In this document: one piece after another, positions 52,617 through 62,787 of the stretch
Position numbering within the stretch: the first letter of the stretch is position 1
How the letters are laid out: each line of letters begins with the position of its first letter
NCBI GenBank assembly: GCA_947500005.1
Contig: CANMQJ010000007.1
Coordinates: forward strand, 185,251-249,250
DNA length: 64,000 nucleotides
Direction of reading: 5' to 3'
DNA from: an uncultured Paracoccaceae bacterium
Lineage (GTDB): Bacteria; Pseudomonadota; Alphaproteobacteria; Rhodobacterales; Rhodobacteraceae
Translations under genes and position numbers: made by a program
The notes under the pieces: model-generated
Databases searched by the model: none
What the model was told of the DNA's origin: nothing
The model's input: only the letters and a program-made list of their open reading frames with translations

Positions 52617-53501
52617 ATGCTCCTGCTGCGGCCAGGGACGTTTCCTCGACAGGTGGACGCCATCACATATGCCGCACCCAACGTTCTGGCCCATGCCGCC
52701 CCCTGCGTGCCGCGCGCGAACGGACAGGCCAGCCTCAGCGCCGCCCCGCGCGCCGGACGCAGCCGCATCGCGACGCTGCGCCAGCAGGGGTCGCTCAAGC
52801 TGCTTTTCCCGCGCCCGACCGGCGAGGCGCTGCAAGCCGTGCTCGTCAACACGGCGGGCGGGGTGACCGCGGGCGACCGTTTCACCCTCGACGCGCGCGC
52901 CGAACCCGGTGCGGCGCTCACCCTCACCACCCAGGCCGCCGAACGCGCCTATCGCGCGCAGGGCCCCGAGCCGGGCCGGATCGAGACTCGCCTATGCGCC
53001 GCCCCCCGCGCCCGTCTGACCTGGCTCCCGCAGGAAACCATCCTGTTCGAGGGCTGCGACCTGCGCCGTCGCCTGACCGTGGATCTGGACCGGACATCCG
53101 ATCTGCTGCTCTGCGAACCGCTTGTTTTCGGCCGCACCGCCATGGGCGAGGTGCTGCGCGCCGCCACGTTCGACGAACGGATCGAGGTCAACCGCGCGGG
53201 CGCGCCCCTCTTCCTCGACGCCATGCACCTCTGCGGCGACATCGCCGCGCATCTCGCCCGCCCGTTCACCGGGAACGGCGCGGGCGCGATGGCCACCGTC
53301 CTGCTCGTGCGCGCCGATGCCGAGGCGCATCTCGCCCCCCTGCGCGCCATGCTGCCCGAAAGCGGCGGGGCCAGCCTGCTGGCCCCGGATGTGCTGATCC
53401 TGCGCCTGCTCGCCCCCGACGGATTCGAATTGCGGCGCAGCCTGATGCCGGTCCTGCGCCGTCTCCTGAACGCCGACCTTCCCCGACCCTGGATGATCTG
53501 A
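52617..53501 (+). CDS. ureD: Urease accessory protein UreD
   Basis: 294 residues as called. [40 protein letters not shown] and [18 protein letters not shown] are UreD signatures. It forms the UreD-UreF-UreG complex that loads nickel into apo-urease. The first ~30 residues do not match the family well and no clear ribosome-binding site precedes 52617; a GTG at 52707 would give a more usual length. It opens the urease operon. Confidence 0.92.
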   Translation: MLLLRPGTFPRQVDAITYAAPNVLAHAAPCVPRANGQASLSAAPRAGRSRIATLRQQGSLKLLFPRPTGEALQAVLVNTAGGVTAGDRFTLDARAEPGAALTLTTQAAERAYRAQGPEPGRIETRLCAAPRARLTWLPQETILFEGCDLRRRLTVDLDRTSDLLLCEPLVFGRTAMGEVLRAATFDERIEVNRAGAPLFLDAMHLCGDIAAHLARPFTGNGAGAMATVLLVRADAEAHLAPLRAMLPESGGASLLAPDVLILRLLAPDGFELRRSLMPVLRRLLNADLPRPWMI

Positions 53502-53502
53502 C

Positions 53503-53805
53503 ATGAACCTGACCCCCCGCGAAAAAGACAAGCTCATGGTGGCCATGGCCGCCGAAGTGGCCCGCAGACGCCTGGCGCGCGGCGTCAAGCTCAACCACCC
53601 CGAGGCCATCGCGCTCATCACCGACGCCGTGGTCGAGGGCGCCCGCGACGGCCGCTCGGTCGCCGACATGATGGAGGCGGGCGCCCAGGTCATCACCCGC
53701 GAGCAATGCATGGAGGGCGTGCCCGAGATGATCCACGAGGTCCAGGTCGAGGCCACCTTTCCCGACGGAACCAAGCTGGTCACCGTTCACGACCCCATCC
53801 GATGA
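53503..53805 (+). CDS. ureA: Urease gamma subunit
   Basis: 100 residues, complete family length. It begins [20 protein letters not shown] and contains [20 protein letters not shown] and [20 protein letters not shown]. It is the small structural subunit of the (alpha-beta-gamma) urease trimer. It starts one base after the ureD stop. Confidence 0.98.
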   Translation: MNLTPREKDKLMVAMAAEVARRRLARGVKLNHPEAIALITDAVVEGARDGRSVADMMEAGAQVITREQCMEGVPEMIHEVQVEATFPDGTKLVTVHDPIR

Positions 53806-53901
53806 TGGAACCTTCTCGCCCCAGGGACGTTATCTCTCGTCGCGGCGCATGACCCGCCTCGGCCAGAGCAGCAAGAAACGTATAAAAGACAGGACAGTAC
53901 C

Positions 53902-54060
53902 ATGACCCGCTACATCATCCCCGCCCTCACCGTGACCGCCGGCCCCGCCCTTGCGCATTCCGGCGCGCATCTTCATCCGCACGGATCGGGCGACTGGCTC
54001 ACCGTCGCCCTGGGCCTCGCGGCCGCGGCGCTGGCCATTTTCCTCGTGGTGCGCCGATGA
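53902..54060 (+). CDS. Small His-rich membrane peptide in the urease operon, 52 residues
   Basis: It starts at the ATG at 53902 behind AGGACAG and its stop overlaps the ureB start by 4 bp (ATGA), so translation is coupled. It reads as a signal peptide ([18 protein letters not shown]), four histidines in nine residues (His19, His23, His25, His27), then one membrane helix (about 32-50) ending in two arginines. After cleavage the N-terminus would be a histidine facing the periplasm. Position and composition suggest nickel binding or sensing, which is inference. It is too short for most gene callers. I do not recognise a named family. Confidence 0.75.
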   Translation: MTRYIIPALTVTAGPALAHSGAHLHPHGSGDWLTVALGLAAAALAIFLVVRR

Positions 54061-54365
54061 TCCCCGGCGAGGTCATGCCCGCCGAGGGCACCCTGACCCT
54101 GAACGCGGGCCGCACGGCGATCACCCTGATGGTCGCCAATACCGGCGACCGGCCCGTGCAGGTCGGATCGCATTATCATTTCGCCGAGACCAACCCCGCG
54201 CTCGAATTCGACCGCGACGCCGCGCGCGGCCTCAGGCTCGACATCGCCGCCGGAACCGCCGTGCGCTTCGAACCGGGCCAGCGGCGCGAGGTATCGCTGA
54301 TCCCAATCGCCGGGGCGCGGCGCGTCTACGGCTTCAACGGCCAGGTCATGGGATCGCTCGAATGA
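54057..54365 (+). CDS. ureB: Urease beta subunit
   Basis: 102 residues. It begins [20 protein letters not shown] and contains [20 protein letters not shown] and [20 protein letters not shown], all UreB signatures. It is a structural subunit of urease. It overlaps the 52-residue peptide gene upstream and the next gene downstream by 4 bp each. Confidence 0.98.
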   Translation: MIPGEVMPAEGTLTLNAGRTAITLMVANTGDRPVQVGSHYHFAETNPALEFDRDAARGLRLDIAAGTAVRFEPGQRREVSLIPIAGARRVYGFNGQVMGSLE

Positions 54366-54682
54366 AACCGTCTCCGCTCCCGGATCCCGTCGCCCTCTTT
54401 CGCGCGCAACTTTTCGTCGGGCTGATGACGATGGAGGCGGGCGCGGTGATCTGGATGCGGACGCTCGGGATGGGCGGTCTATGGGCCGTCCCGAGCAGCG
54501 AAAACGCCCGCATGGTGACCGAAAAGCAGGTCGCCTTCGCCGTCGCCGGGCAGAAAGCCCTTGCCGCGATGGCCGGCGGGCAGCCCGCCAGTGCCGTGAT
54601 GATGGCAGCCGCGCGGCCTCTGCGCCGCAAGACCCGCGCCAACCACAAGCGCCTGACCAGGCTGGGCCCGCGCAAGATGTGA
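54362..54682 (+). CDS. Small protein in the urease operon, family often labelled antifreeze protein
   Basis: 106 residues, starting in the ATGA overlap with ure[21 protein letters not shown] is followed by [20 protein letters not shown], then [20 protein letters not shown] and a basic tail ([20 protein letters not shown]). Similar short proteins in Rhodobacterales carry the label antifreeze protein, for which I see no evidence; the Ala-rich helix plus basic tail looks more like a phasin-like or nucleic-acid-associated protein. Its place between ureB and ureC makes a link to urease possible. Function unknown. Confidence 0.78.
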   Translation: MKPSPLPDPVALFRAQLFVGLMTMEAGAVIWMRTLGMGGLWAVPSSENARMVTEKQVAFAVAGQKALAAMAGGQPASAVMMAAARPLRRKTRANHKRLTRLGPRKM

Positions 54683-54726
54683 CAGAGCCGCGCGAATCCG
54701 CAGCGCCAAGGCAGAGTGGAACAATC

Positions 54727-54741
54727 GCCCAATATTTGGGC
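54727..54741. promoter_or_regulatory. Inverted repeat in the ureC leader
   Basis: GCCCAA-tat-TTGGGC is a perfect 6-bp dyad in the 187-bp gap before ureC. It could be an operator or an mRNA hairpin giving ureC its own control. The remainder of the gap shows no gene. Confidence 0.35.
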
Positions 54742-54869
54742 ATATCGCCCGCAAATCCGGCAGGACGCTCCGAACGGGGTGACCTTTCTCATGCGCGCCC
54801 CGTCCCCGCCTTTGCGCGCCCGCCCGCAGGCCCGACACTGGGCGCGGACACGAAAACGGAAATGACCCC

Positions 54870-56582
<1,713 letters not shown>

Positions 56583-56666
56583 CCATCACCATGCAGGATG
56601 CTGAAAATATGAGCGTTTTCGAGTTGCACCAGACGCACGGCGGGTATTCCGCCACGGGTCTGGAAC

Positions 56667-56684
56667 ATGCTGCACCTGCAGCAT
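56667..56684. promoter_or_regulatory. Palindrome between ureC and the DUF1127 gene
   Basis: ATGCTGCA-cc-TGCAGCAT is an 18-bp perfect inverted repeat about 50 bp before the DUF1127 start, in a 150-bp A+T-richer gap. It is a candidate operator, suggesting that the DUF1127 gene has its own promoter inside the urease operon. Confidence 0.4.
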
Positions 56685-56732
56685 ATCTTCAATGTCATTG
56701 GGAGGAGTTGTACAGCAAAGGATACATCTCCA

Positions 56733-56942
56733 ATGGCACATACCACCGTGAACAGCCCCGCAGCCTCTGGCGGGATCGGCGCGATCTTCACTTCGGTCTT
56801 CGACTGGATGATCCGCGTGGCCGAGAACAATTCCGGCGTCCGCGAGGCACAGGCGCTCTATGCGCTCAGCGACCAGGAACTGGCGGCACGCGGCCTGACT
56901 CGCGACGAGATCGCGATGCACGTCTTCAAGTACCGGGTCTGA
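56733..56942 (+). CDS. DUF1127 family small protein
   Basis: 69 residues from the ATG at 56733 (AAAGGA upstream). The C-terminal half EAQALYALSDQELAARGLTR, then DEIAMHVFKYRV, is the DUF1127 pattern. Members in Rhodobacter and Agrobacterium are small stress or nutrient-regulated proteins; some bind RNA through arginines, but this one has few. It sits between ureC and ureE and is not a known urease factor. A larger in-frame start at 56667 falls in the palindrome. Confidence 0.8.
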   Translation: MAHTTVNSPAASGGIGAIFTSVFDWMIRVAENNSGVREAQALYALSDQELAARGLTRDEIAMHVFKYRV

Positions 56943-56958
56943 CCGGACGGGGGCGCGC

Positions 56959-57414
56959 ATGACCGCCCCTGCCCTGACCGCGACCACCTATCACGACCAC
57001 GCGCACCGGCCCGAGCGGGCCGGGCGCGTCTCTCTCGATTACGAGGGCCGCTTCCTCCGCCGCAAGATGCTGACGCTCGAGGATGGCCGCCCGCTGCTGG
57101 TGAACCTGCCCAAGACCACCTCGCTCGATCATGGCGGGGTGCTGGTGCTCGACGATGGCAGCGAGATCGAGATCATCGCCGCCCCCGAGGCTCTGCTGGA
57201 GGTCACCGGACCGGACCTCGTGCGCCTCGCCTGGCATATCGGCAACCGCCACACCCCCTGCCAGATCGCCCGGGATCGCCTGCTGATCCAGCGCGACCAC
57301 GTCCTGCACGACATGCTCACCCGCCTCGGCGCCACGCTGCGCGAGGTGACGGAGCCCTTCACCCCCGAGGGCGGCGCCTATGGCCACGGACGCACCCATG
57401 GCCACAGCCACTGA
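56959..57414 (+). CDS. ureE: Urease accessory protein UreE (nickel chaperone)
   Basis: 151 residues. RVSLDYEGRFLRRKMLTLED and LAWHIGNRHTPCQIARDRLL are UreE signatures, the latter with the metal-binding histidine. The end, [14 protein letters not shown], is a short His-rich tail that binds nickel. It hands nickel to UreG. It overlaps ureF. Confidence 0.96.
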   Translation: MTAPALTATTYHDHAHRPERAGRVSLDYEGRFLRRKMLTLEDGRPLLVNLPKTTSLDHGGVLVLDDGSEIEIIAAPEALLEVTGPDLVRLAWHIGNRHTPCQIARDRLLIQRDHVLHDMLTRLGATLREVTEPFTPEGGAYGHGRTHGHSH

Positions 57415-58045
57415 TACGCTCACCCTGGCGCAATGGCTCTCGCCGGCCTACCCGGTGGGGGCCTTCGCCTATTCCCACGGGCTGGAACGGGCCGTGCATG
57501 ATGGCTGGGTCGGCGACGCGGCCAGCCTGGAACATTGGCTGCGCGACGTGCTCGAACACGGCGCGGGCCGCTCCGACGTGCAGTTCCTCGCCGCCGCCTA
57601 CCGCACCGGGACACCCGAAGGGTTGGCCTGCATCGACGCCACCTGCCGCGCCTACGCAGGCTCTGCCGAACGCCTGACCGAAACCACGCGTCTCGGCACC
57701 GCCTTTGCCCGCATGACGGCCCCCGTCTGGAACCTCGACCTGCCGCCATTGGCCTACCCGGTGGCCCTGGGACGCGCCGCAAGGCTCTGCGACCTGCCGC
57801 TGGAGCTTACCGCGCGCATGTACCTGCACGCTGTGCTGGGCAACCTGCTGTCGGCGGCGCAACGTCTGATGCCACTGGGCCAGACCGCGGCGCAGGACCT
57901 GCTGCACCGGCTGACGCCCCGTACCGTGACGGTGGCCGACGCGGCATTGACCGCGCCGCTCGACCGCCTCTCCACCACATCGCTCATGGCCGAGATCGCG
58001 GCCATGCGCCACGAAACCCAAAGCCCGAGGATTTTCGCCACATGA
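57398..58045 (+). CDS. ureF: Urease accessory protein UreF
   Basis: 215 residues from the ATG at 57398, inside the end of ureE; the in-frame ATG at 57380 would add six residues. [20 protein letters not shown] is the family start. [20 protein letters not shown] and [20 protein letters not shown] are further UreF segments. It acts with UreD and controls the GTPase UreG. It overlaps ureG by 4 bp. Confidence 0.94.
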   Translation: MATATDTLTLAQWLSPAYPVGAFAYSHGLERAVHDGWVGDAASLEHWLRDVLEHGAGRSDVQFLAAAYRTGTPEGLACIDATCRAYAGSAERLTETTRLGTAFARMTAPVWNLDLPPLAYPVALGRAARLCDLPLELTARMYLHAVLGNLLSAAQRLMPLGQTAAQDLLHRLTPRTVTVADAALTAPLDRLSTTSLMAEIAAMRHETQSPRIFAT

Positions 58046-58677
58046 CCCAGACCAACGGCCCCCTCCGCGTCGGCATCGGCGGCCCCGTCGGCGCCGGCAA
58101 GACCAGCCTCACCGCGGCGCTCGTCCGCGCGCTGTCCGGGCGCTACTCGCTTGGCGTCATCACCAACGACATCTACACGCAGGAGGATGCCGAGGCGCTG
58201 ATGCGGCTGCAACTTCTGCCGCAGGACCGGATCATCGGCGTCGAGACCGGCGGCTGCCCGCATACCGCGATCCGCGAGGATGCCTCGATCAACCTCGCCG
58301 CCGTGGCCGAGATGACCGAGCGGCACCCCGATCTCGACCTCGTACTGATCGAATCGGGTGGCGACAACCTCTCGGCCACGTTCAGCCCGGAACTGGCCGA
58401 CCTGACGCTCTATGTCATAGATGTGGCCGCGGGCGAGGAGATCCCCCGCAAGGGCGGCCCGGCCATCACCCGCTCTGACCTGCTGGTCATCAACAAGATC
58501 GACCTCGCCCCCCATGTCGGCGCGGACCTCAAGGTGATGGAGCGCGACGCGACCCGCGTGCGCGACGGCCGCCCCTTCACCTTCACCGCGGTCCGCCTGG
58601 GCGAGGGCGTTGACGAGGTGGCCGCCTTCGTCCTGGAAATGGGCGGGCTCAGCCTTCGGCCCGCCCGCAGCGCCTGA
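58042..58677 (+). CDS. ureG: Urease accessory GTPase UreG
   Basis: 211 residues. P-loop GPVGAGKT at 14-21, [35 protein letters not shown] with the nickel-binding CPH motif, and INKIDLA (NKxD guanine site). It delivers nickel to apo-urease with GTP hydrolysis. It is the last gene of the operon, followed by a hairpin. Confidence 0.98.
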   Translation: MTQTNGPLRVGIGGPVGAGKTSLTAALVRALSGRYSLGVITNDIYTQEDAEALMRLQLLPQDRIIGVETGGCPHTAIREDASINLAAVAEMTERHPDLDLVLIESGGDNLSATFSPELADLTLYVIDVAAGEEIPRKGGPAITRSDLLVINKIDLAPHVGADLKVMERDATRVRDGRPFTFTAVRLGEGVDEVAAFVLEMGGLSLRPARSA

Positions 58678-58680
58678 ACC

Positions 58681-58704
58681 GTCCCGGCAGGTCAAAGCCG
58701 GGAC
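58681..58704. terminator. Terminator between ureG and the solute-binding protein gene
   Basis: GTCCCGGC (58681-58688) pairs with GCCGGGAC (58697-58704), an 8-bp stem with an 8-base loop, in the 42-bp gap between the convergent genes. A T tract is absent on both sides, so a bidirectional but modest terminator is likely. Confidence 0.6.
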
Positions 58705-58719
58705 AGAACGGTGGAGGCG

Positions 58720-60360
58720 TCAGGCGGCAAAGCCCAGCTTGCTCACATGGATCTCGAAGGTCGGGTGCATCTCGGCCCCCACCACGTTTTCCTTGTGGTG
58801 GCGATAGATCGACCGCCAGTAGGGCTGGATGATGACGCCCTCGTCCTGCATGATCTTCTCCAGCTTGGCCGTGACCTCGCGCCGCTGGTCGGCATCGGCG
58901 ATGGACAATGCCTCTGCCAGCAGGCTGTCAAAGGTCTCGTTGGAAAACGCCGTCTCGTTCCACGGCTCGCCCGAACGATAGGCCAGCGCCAGCACCTGCA
59001 CGCCCAGCGGCCGCTGCGCCCAGTCGGTTGTCGAGAACGGGTATTTCGCCCAGTCGTTCCAGAAGGTCGAGCCGGGCAGAACCGTGCGCTTCACCTTGAT
59101 CCCCGCATCGCGCAGCATCGCCGCCGCCGCGTCCGAGGTGTTCTTGCGCCAGGTATCGTCGATCGAGATCAGATCGTGCTCGAAATCGGCCATTCCGGCC
59201 TCTTCCATCAGGGCCCTCGCCGCCTCGGGGTCGAAGACCGGCGGCGGAAGCTCGGCATATTCGGGATGGAGCGGCGCCACGTGGTGGTTCTCGGCCACCC
59301 GCCCGTTGTCGGAAAATCCCAGTTCCAGCAGAACGGCATTGTTCACCGCCATCGCCAGCGCCCGGCGCACGCGCGCATCGGCATAGGGCTTCATGCCGCC
59401 CACCTCGGCCTCCTGGTTGGGACGGATCACAACCGTGTTCGCGGTCACCGCCTCGGATTTCTCCCAGCCGATCGCGTCCATCACGTAGATGAAATCGCCG
59501 ATGGATTCATAGACCATGTCGACCTCGTCGGCCTCGACCGCCGCGACGATCCCTGCCTGTTCGGTGCCGAAATCCAGGTACTCGATCCGGTCCAGCCAGG
59601 CGCCCTCGCCCCACCAGTCGTGGGTCTCGTTCTTCACCAGCACGGCCTTTTCCCCGACCGCGAACTCTCCGGGCAGGTACGGCCCCGTGCCGATCGGGTT
59701 GTCGAGCGGATCGCCGTTGAAGCTCGGATGCACGATGGCGGCGGGATAGTCGGAGAAACCGGCGATCAGCGTGATGTCGGGCTGCCCCAGCGACAGGCGC
59801 ACGGTGCTCTCGTCGACAACGGTGATGGCCCCGTCGCGCGCCTCTCCGGTCTCCTCGTCCACCAGCGAGCCCATGCGCGACGCCATCGAGTTGCCCTCGA
59901 CCCCCGTCTCGCACCAGCGCGAGATGTTGAAGGCCACGTCCTCGGCGGTGAACGGCTCGCCATTGTTCCACGTCACGCCGGGGCGCACCTTCAACGTGTA
60001 TTCCGTGGCATCCTCGTTCACCTCCCAGCTGTCCAGCAGCATCGGCGCGAAGCTGCCGTCGGTCTGGTACTCCACCAGGTATTCCAGGTAGCCGCGCGTG
60101 AAGTTCGACATCTGCGGCCAGTCATAGGTCCGCGGATCCTTCAGCGCCTTGACCGTGGATTCGATCCGCAAGGTGCCGCCCTGCTCCACCTCGGTTGCCG
60201 CCCGCGCCGGCGCAGCCATGCCCAGCAACCCGTAGGCCGCCGCCGCAGTGACGCCCAGCGAGGTGGCCCGGGTCAGGAATTCGCGGCGAGACAGGGTCCC
60301 TGCCCTGACTTCCTCGGCATAGGCCCGCGCGGCGGGGTGAATGGTTTCTGACTTGGACAT
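58720..60360 (-). CDS. ABC transporter solute-binding protein, family 5 (peptide/nickel type), Tat-exported
   Basis: 546 residues. The N-terminus has the twin-arginine motif SRREFLT (24-30) before a hydrophobic stretch, so export is by Tat and the mature protein starts near residue 55. The family 5 (extracellular solute-binding, Bac_5) fold is shown by [20 protein letters not shown] and the two-lobed length. Family members bind peptides, nickel, sugars or opines. Permease and ATPase genes are not in this window. It converges on the urease operon; a link to nickel or urea supply is only a guess. The 286-bp region upstream separates it from tRNA-Trp. Confidence 0.9.
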   Translation of the reverse strand: MSKSETIHPAARAYAEEVRAGTLSRREFLTRATSLGVTAAAAYGLLGMAAPARAATEVEQGGTLRIESTVKALKDPRTYDWPQMSNFTRGYLEYLVEYQTDGSFAPMLLDSWEVNEDATEYTLKVRPGVTWNNGEPFTAEDVAFNISRWCETGVEGNSMASRMGSLVDEETGEARDGAITVVDESTVRLSLGQPDITLIAGFSDYPAAIVHPSFNGDPLDNPIGTGPYLPGEFAVGEKAVLVKNETHDWWGEGAWLDRIEYLDFGTEQAGIVAAVEADEVDMVYESIGDFIYVMDAIGWEKSEAVTANTVVIRPNQEAEVGGMKPYADARVRRALAMAVNNAVLLELGFSDNGRVAENHHVAPLHPEYAELPPPVFDPEAARALMEEAGMADFEHDLISIDDTWRKNTSDAAAAMLRDAGIKVKRTVLPGSTFWNDWAKYPFSTTDWAQRPLGVQVLALAYRSGEPWNETAFSNETFDSLLAEALSIADADQRREVTAKLEKIMQDEGVIIQPYWRSIYRHHKENVVGAEMHPTFEIHVSKLGFAA

Positions 60361-60589
60361 GAGACTCCGTTCCGTTCCTGCAAATTGCCGGAAGTGCCGA
60401 ACGCTCCCTCCGCGAGCAGACGGAGCGAGGACCCAACCGATGGTTCGGAAAGAGATAGTTCAAAAACGACACCGGCAAAGAAAAACGACATTCCCCGAGG
60501 CAGGGTCGGTCGATCTGCCCGACGGCATCGATCTCCCGGCCCCGCGCAGGCCTGGTCGGAGTCGCCTGTTTCAGCGCGGTCATCTTTGT

Positions 60590-60634
60590 ACAAAACGGTC
60601 AAAAGGCCCTTGGGGCCCGGCACAAAACGGTCAA
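60590..60634. repeat. 13-bp direct repeat between tRNA-Trp and the solute-binding protein gene
   Basis: ACAAAACGGTCAA occurs at 60590-60602 and again at 60622-60634, 32 bp apart (about three helix turns). On the minus strand each copy begins with TTGACC, a -35-like hexamer. Between them GGCCC-caa-GGGCC (minus strand) followed by TTTT resembles a weak terminator for tRNA-Trp. Confidence 0.45.
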
Positions 60635-60646
60635 TTCGGCGGGAAA

Positions 60647-60722
60647 TGGCAGGGGCAGCAGGGTTCGAACCCGCGACCTACGGTTTTGGAGACCGTCGCT
60701 CTACCAACTGAGCTATACCCCT
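60647..60722 (-). tRNA. tRNA-Trp (anticodon CCA)
   Basis: Full cloverleaf on the minus strand, 76 nt including an encoded CCA end (60649-60647). Acceptor stem AGGGGTA/TGCCCCT, D arm with GCTCAGTTGGTAGAGC, anticodon stem ACGGT/ACCGT around loop CTCCAAA giving anticodon CCA, and T arm GCGGGTTCGAACCCTGC. In related bacteria this tRNA usually lies between tuf and secE-nusG; here those genes do not follow it. Confidence 0.96.
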
Positions 60723-60846
60723 AAAGTGAGGGTGGAATAGGCCAGAGACGTGCCGGACTCAAGGGGGTTTTTTCACTTTTCCCCAAGTTGGCCTCGCCCG
60801 CCGTATCCGCTATCAAGACGCGCAGCCAGACAGGAGAAACCCGCCC

Positions 60847-61548
60847 TTGAGCCTGCGCAAGAAACTCGCCGACAGCGAAGCCGTCCTGAACTGGGCCGCG
60901 CGCCGCATCGCCGCCTATATCCGCCGCGTCCACCGCAACACGCGCTGGCAGAGGATCGGCTACGAGGAACTCGACCGGCTGGCAGAGGTGGGCGAGCCGG
61001 TGATAGTTGTCCTTTGGCATCAAAGGCTTGCGCAATCCCCCTATTTCTTTCCGCTCGACAAGGGGCGCATCTGCTCGATCACCTCGGCGGCGCGGGCTGG
61101 CAGCATGGTGGGACGTGTCCAGATGCTTTTCGGCATGGACACGATCGCCATGTCCAGCCACAAGCGCCACGTCGCGCTGTCGCGCGAAGTGCTGGGCAGA
61201 ATGAAACAGGGCATTTCCATCGGCATCGCCGCCGACGGCCCGCGCGGACCCGAGCGCGTCTGCTCCACCGTGCCGCTGGTCTGGGCGCGCAGCTCGGGCA
61301 AGCGGGTCTTCGGCATCACCTATTCCGTCCGTCACGGCCGCGAGGCCGGAACCTGGGATCGACTGCTACTCCCGCGCCCCTGGCGAAACGAGGGCGTATT
61401 CCTTTGTTCCGAATGGAAAAAACACGTTCCGCGCAAGGCCAGCGAGGAAGAAATCGAAACCCTCCGGCAGGATCTCGAACGTCACATGAACGCCATCACC
61501 GCCGAGGCCGACCGCATGGTCGGACGGGAGCCATGGGAACCCGGCTGA
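60847..61548 (+). CDS. DUF374 lysophospholipid acyltransferase family protein
   Basis: 233 residues from a TTG at 60847 with AGGAGA nine bases upstream. LWHQRLAQSPYFFPLDKGR is the acyltransferase His region, and GISIGIAADGPRGPERVCS contains the DGPRGP signature of DUF374. The substrate is unknown; related proteins may act on lipid A or other envelope lipids. It converges on the mct-like gene with zero gap. Confidence 0.88.
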   Translation: MSLRKKLADSEAVLNWAARRIAAYIRRVHRNTRWQRIGYEELDRLAEVGEPVIVVLWHQRLAQSPYFFPLDKGRICSITSAARAGSMVGRVQMLFGMDTIAMSSHKRHVALSREVLGRMKQGISIGIAADGPRGPERVCSTVPLVWARSSGKRVFGITYSVRHGREAGTWDRLLLPRPWRNEGVFLCSEWKKHVPRKASEEEIETLRQDLERHMNAITAEADRMVGREPWEPG

Positions 61549-62787
61549 TCACGCCGCCGGCCGCGCCCGACGCCGCGGTCCGTCCACTACCCCCCTATCG
61601 AACAGCCCCGCGATCTCGCGGTCATCAAGCCGTGCGACATCAGCCAGGACCTCCTCGGTATCGGCGCCCAAGGCCGGCGCTGGCACCGGGCGCTGTCGCT
61701 TGTGCGAGGCGAAATCCACCGGCAGTCCCGGCACCGGAAACCGCCCCAGCCCCGGCTGCTCCAGACGGCTGAACATCGGGTTTTCTTCCGATAAATCAGG
61801 GTCTTCAGCCACCGCCTCCTTGATCGTTCGGAATACGGACCAGGTAATCCCCGCACGATCGAACTCTGCCGCGAACTCTGCCACTGGCCGGGCCGCGAAC
61901 CACGGTGCCAAGATGGCCGAGATCACATCGCGCATCTTCCACCGGTTCCCCTCGTCCGCAAGGTCAAGTCCGCTGGCCGCGGCCACCGCCTTCATCGCCT
62001 CACCCGTGCCAGTCACCTTCAGAAGCCCGCCCCATTGCCGCCGGGTGAGCCCCACAACCATGACCCGCCGCCCGCAGGCACACAGGAAATCCTGCCCGTA
62101 AGCGCCGTAAAGCGCGTTCCCGGATTTCTCGCGCGGGGCCGAATTCACGACCGCACCGCCGATCATGCCCAGATGGCCGACCATCGCGGCAGCCACGTCT
62201 TTCAGTGTCAAATCGACGGCTTGCCCCTCCCCTGTCCGCAGGCGGTGGCGCTCGGCCGCAAGCAGGGCCGACACCACCATGTTGCCCGCGATCAGGTCCC
62301 AGGCAGGCAGGGCGTGCGCGACAGGCGCCTCGTGCCCCTGCGGCCCGGTGATGTCGGGAATGCCAAGCGCGGGATTGACGGTGTAATCCACAGCTGGCCG
62401 CCCGTGACGGTCGCCCGAAAGCGTCACCATGATCAGGTCGCGCCTGTACTGGCTGAGCGTTTCGTGATCCATCCAGCCGCGCACGCGCAGATTGGTCAGG
62501 AAGAGGCCCGCATCGCGCCCCGGCGCGGTGACGATCCGTGTGATCAGTTCCCGCCCCTCGGGGCTGCGCATGTCCACGGCAACCGACCGTTTCCCCTTGT
62601 TCAGCCCCGCCCAGAACAGGCTTTGGCCCGAGGGCGCAAGGGGCCAGCGCCCGGCATCCAGCCCGCCCTCGATCCGGTCGAAACGGATGACCTCCGCCCC
62701 CATCTGTGCAAGCGTCATGCCCGCCAGCGGAACCGCGACAAAGGCCGAGCCCTCGACCACCCGCATGCCCTGAAGAATCCCGCTCAT
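61549..62787 (-). CDS. mct: Class III CoA-transferase, 2-methylfumaryl-CoA isomerase (mesaconyl-CoA C1-C4 transferase) type
   Basis: 412 residues from the ATG at 62787. MRVVEGSAFVAVPLAGMTLA, then VIRFDRIEGGLDAGRWPLAP and LFWAGLNKGKRSVAVDMRSP follow the Mct of the 3-hydroxypropionate bicycle closely by recall. Asp164 in LPAWDLIAGN is the catalytic aspartate of class III CoA-transferases. It should move CoA within mesaconyl-CoA from C1 to C4. It overlaps the hydratase-like gene by 4 bp, the same partner as in the bicycle. Activity needs proof. Confidence 0.78.
   Translation of the reverse strand: MSGILQGMRVVEGSAFVAVPLAGMTLAQMGAEVIRFDRIEGGLDAGRWPLAPSGQSLFWAGLNKGKRSVAVDMRSPEGRELITRIVTAPGRDAGLFLTNLRVRGWMDHETLSQYRRDLIMVTLSGDRHGRPAVDYTVNPALGIPDITGPQGHEAPVAHALPAWDLIAGNMVVSALLAAERHRLRTGEGQAVDLTLKDVAAAMVGHLGMIGGAVVNSAPREKSGNALYGAYGQDFLCACGRRVMVVGLTRRQWGGLLKVTGTGEAMKAVAAASGLDLADEGNRWKMRDVISAILAPWFAARPVAEFAAEFDRAGITWSVFRTIKEAVAEDPDLSEENPMFSRLEQPGLGRFPVPGLPVDFASHKRQRPVPAPALGADTEEVLADVARLDDREIAGLFDRGVVDGPRRRARPAA

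Noticed and set aside
60446..60464. LexA-like GTTC...GTTC near the solute-binding protein gene
   Set aside because: The spacing between the two GTTC half-sites is 11 bases, not 7.
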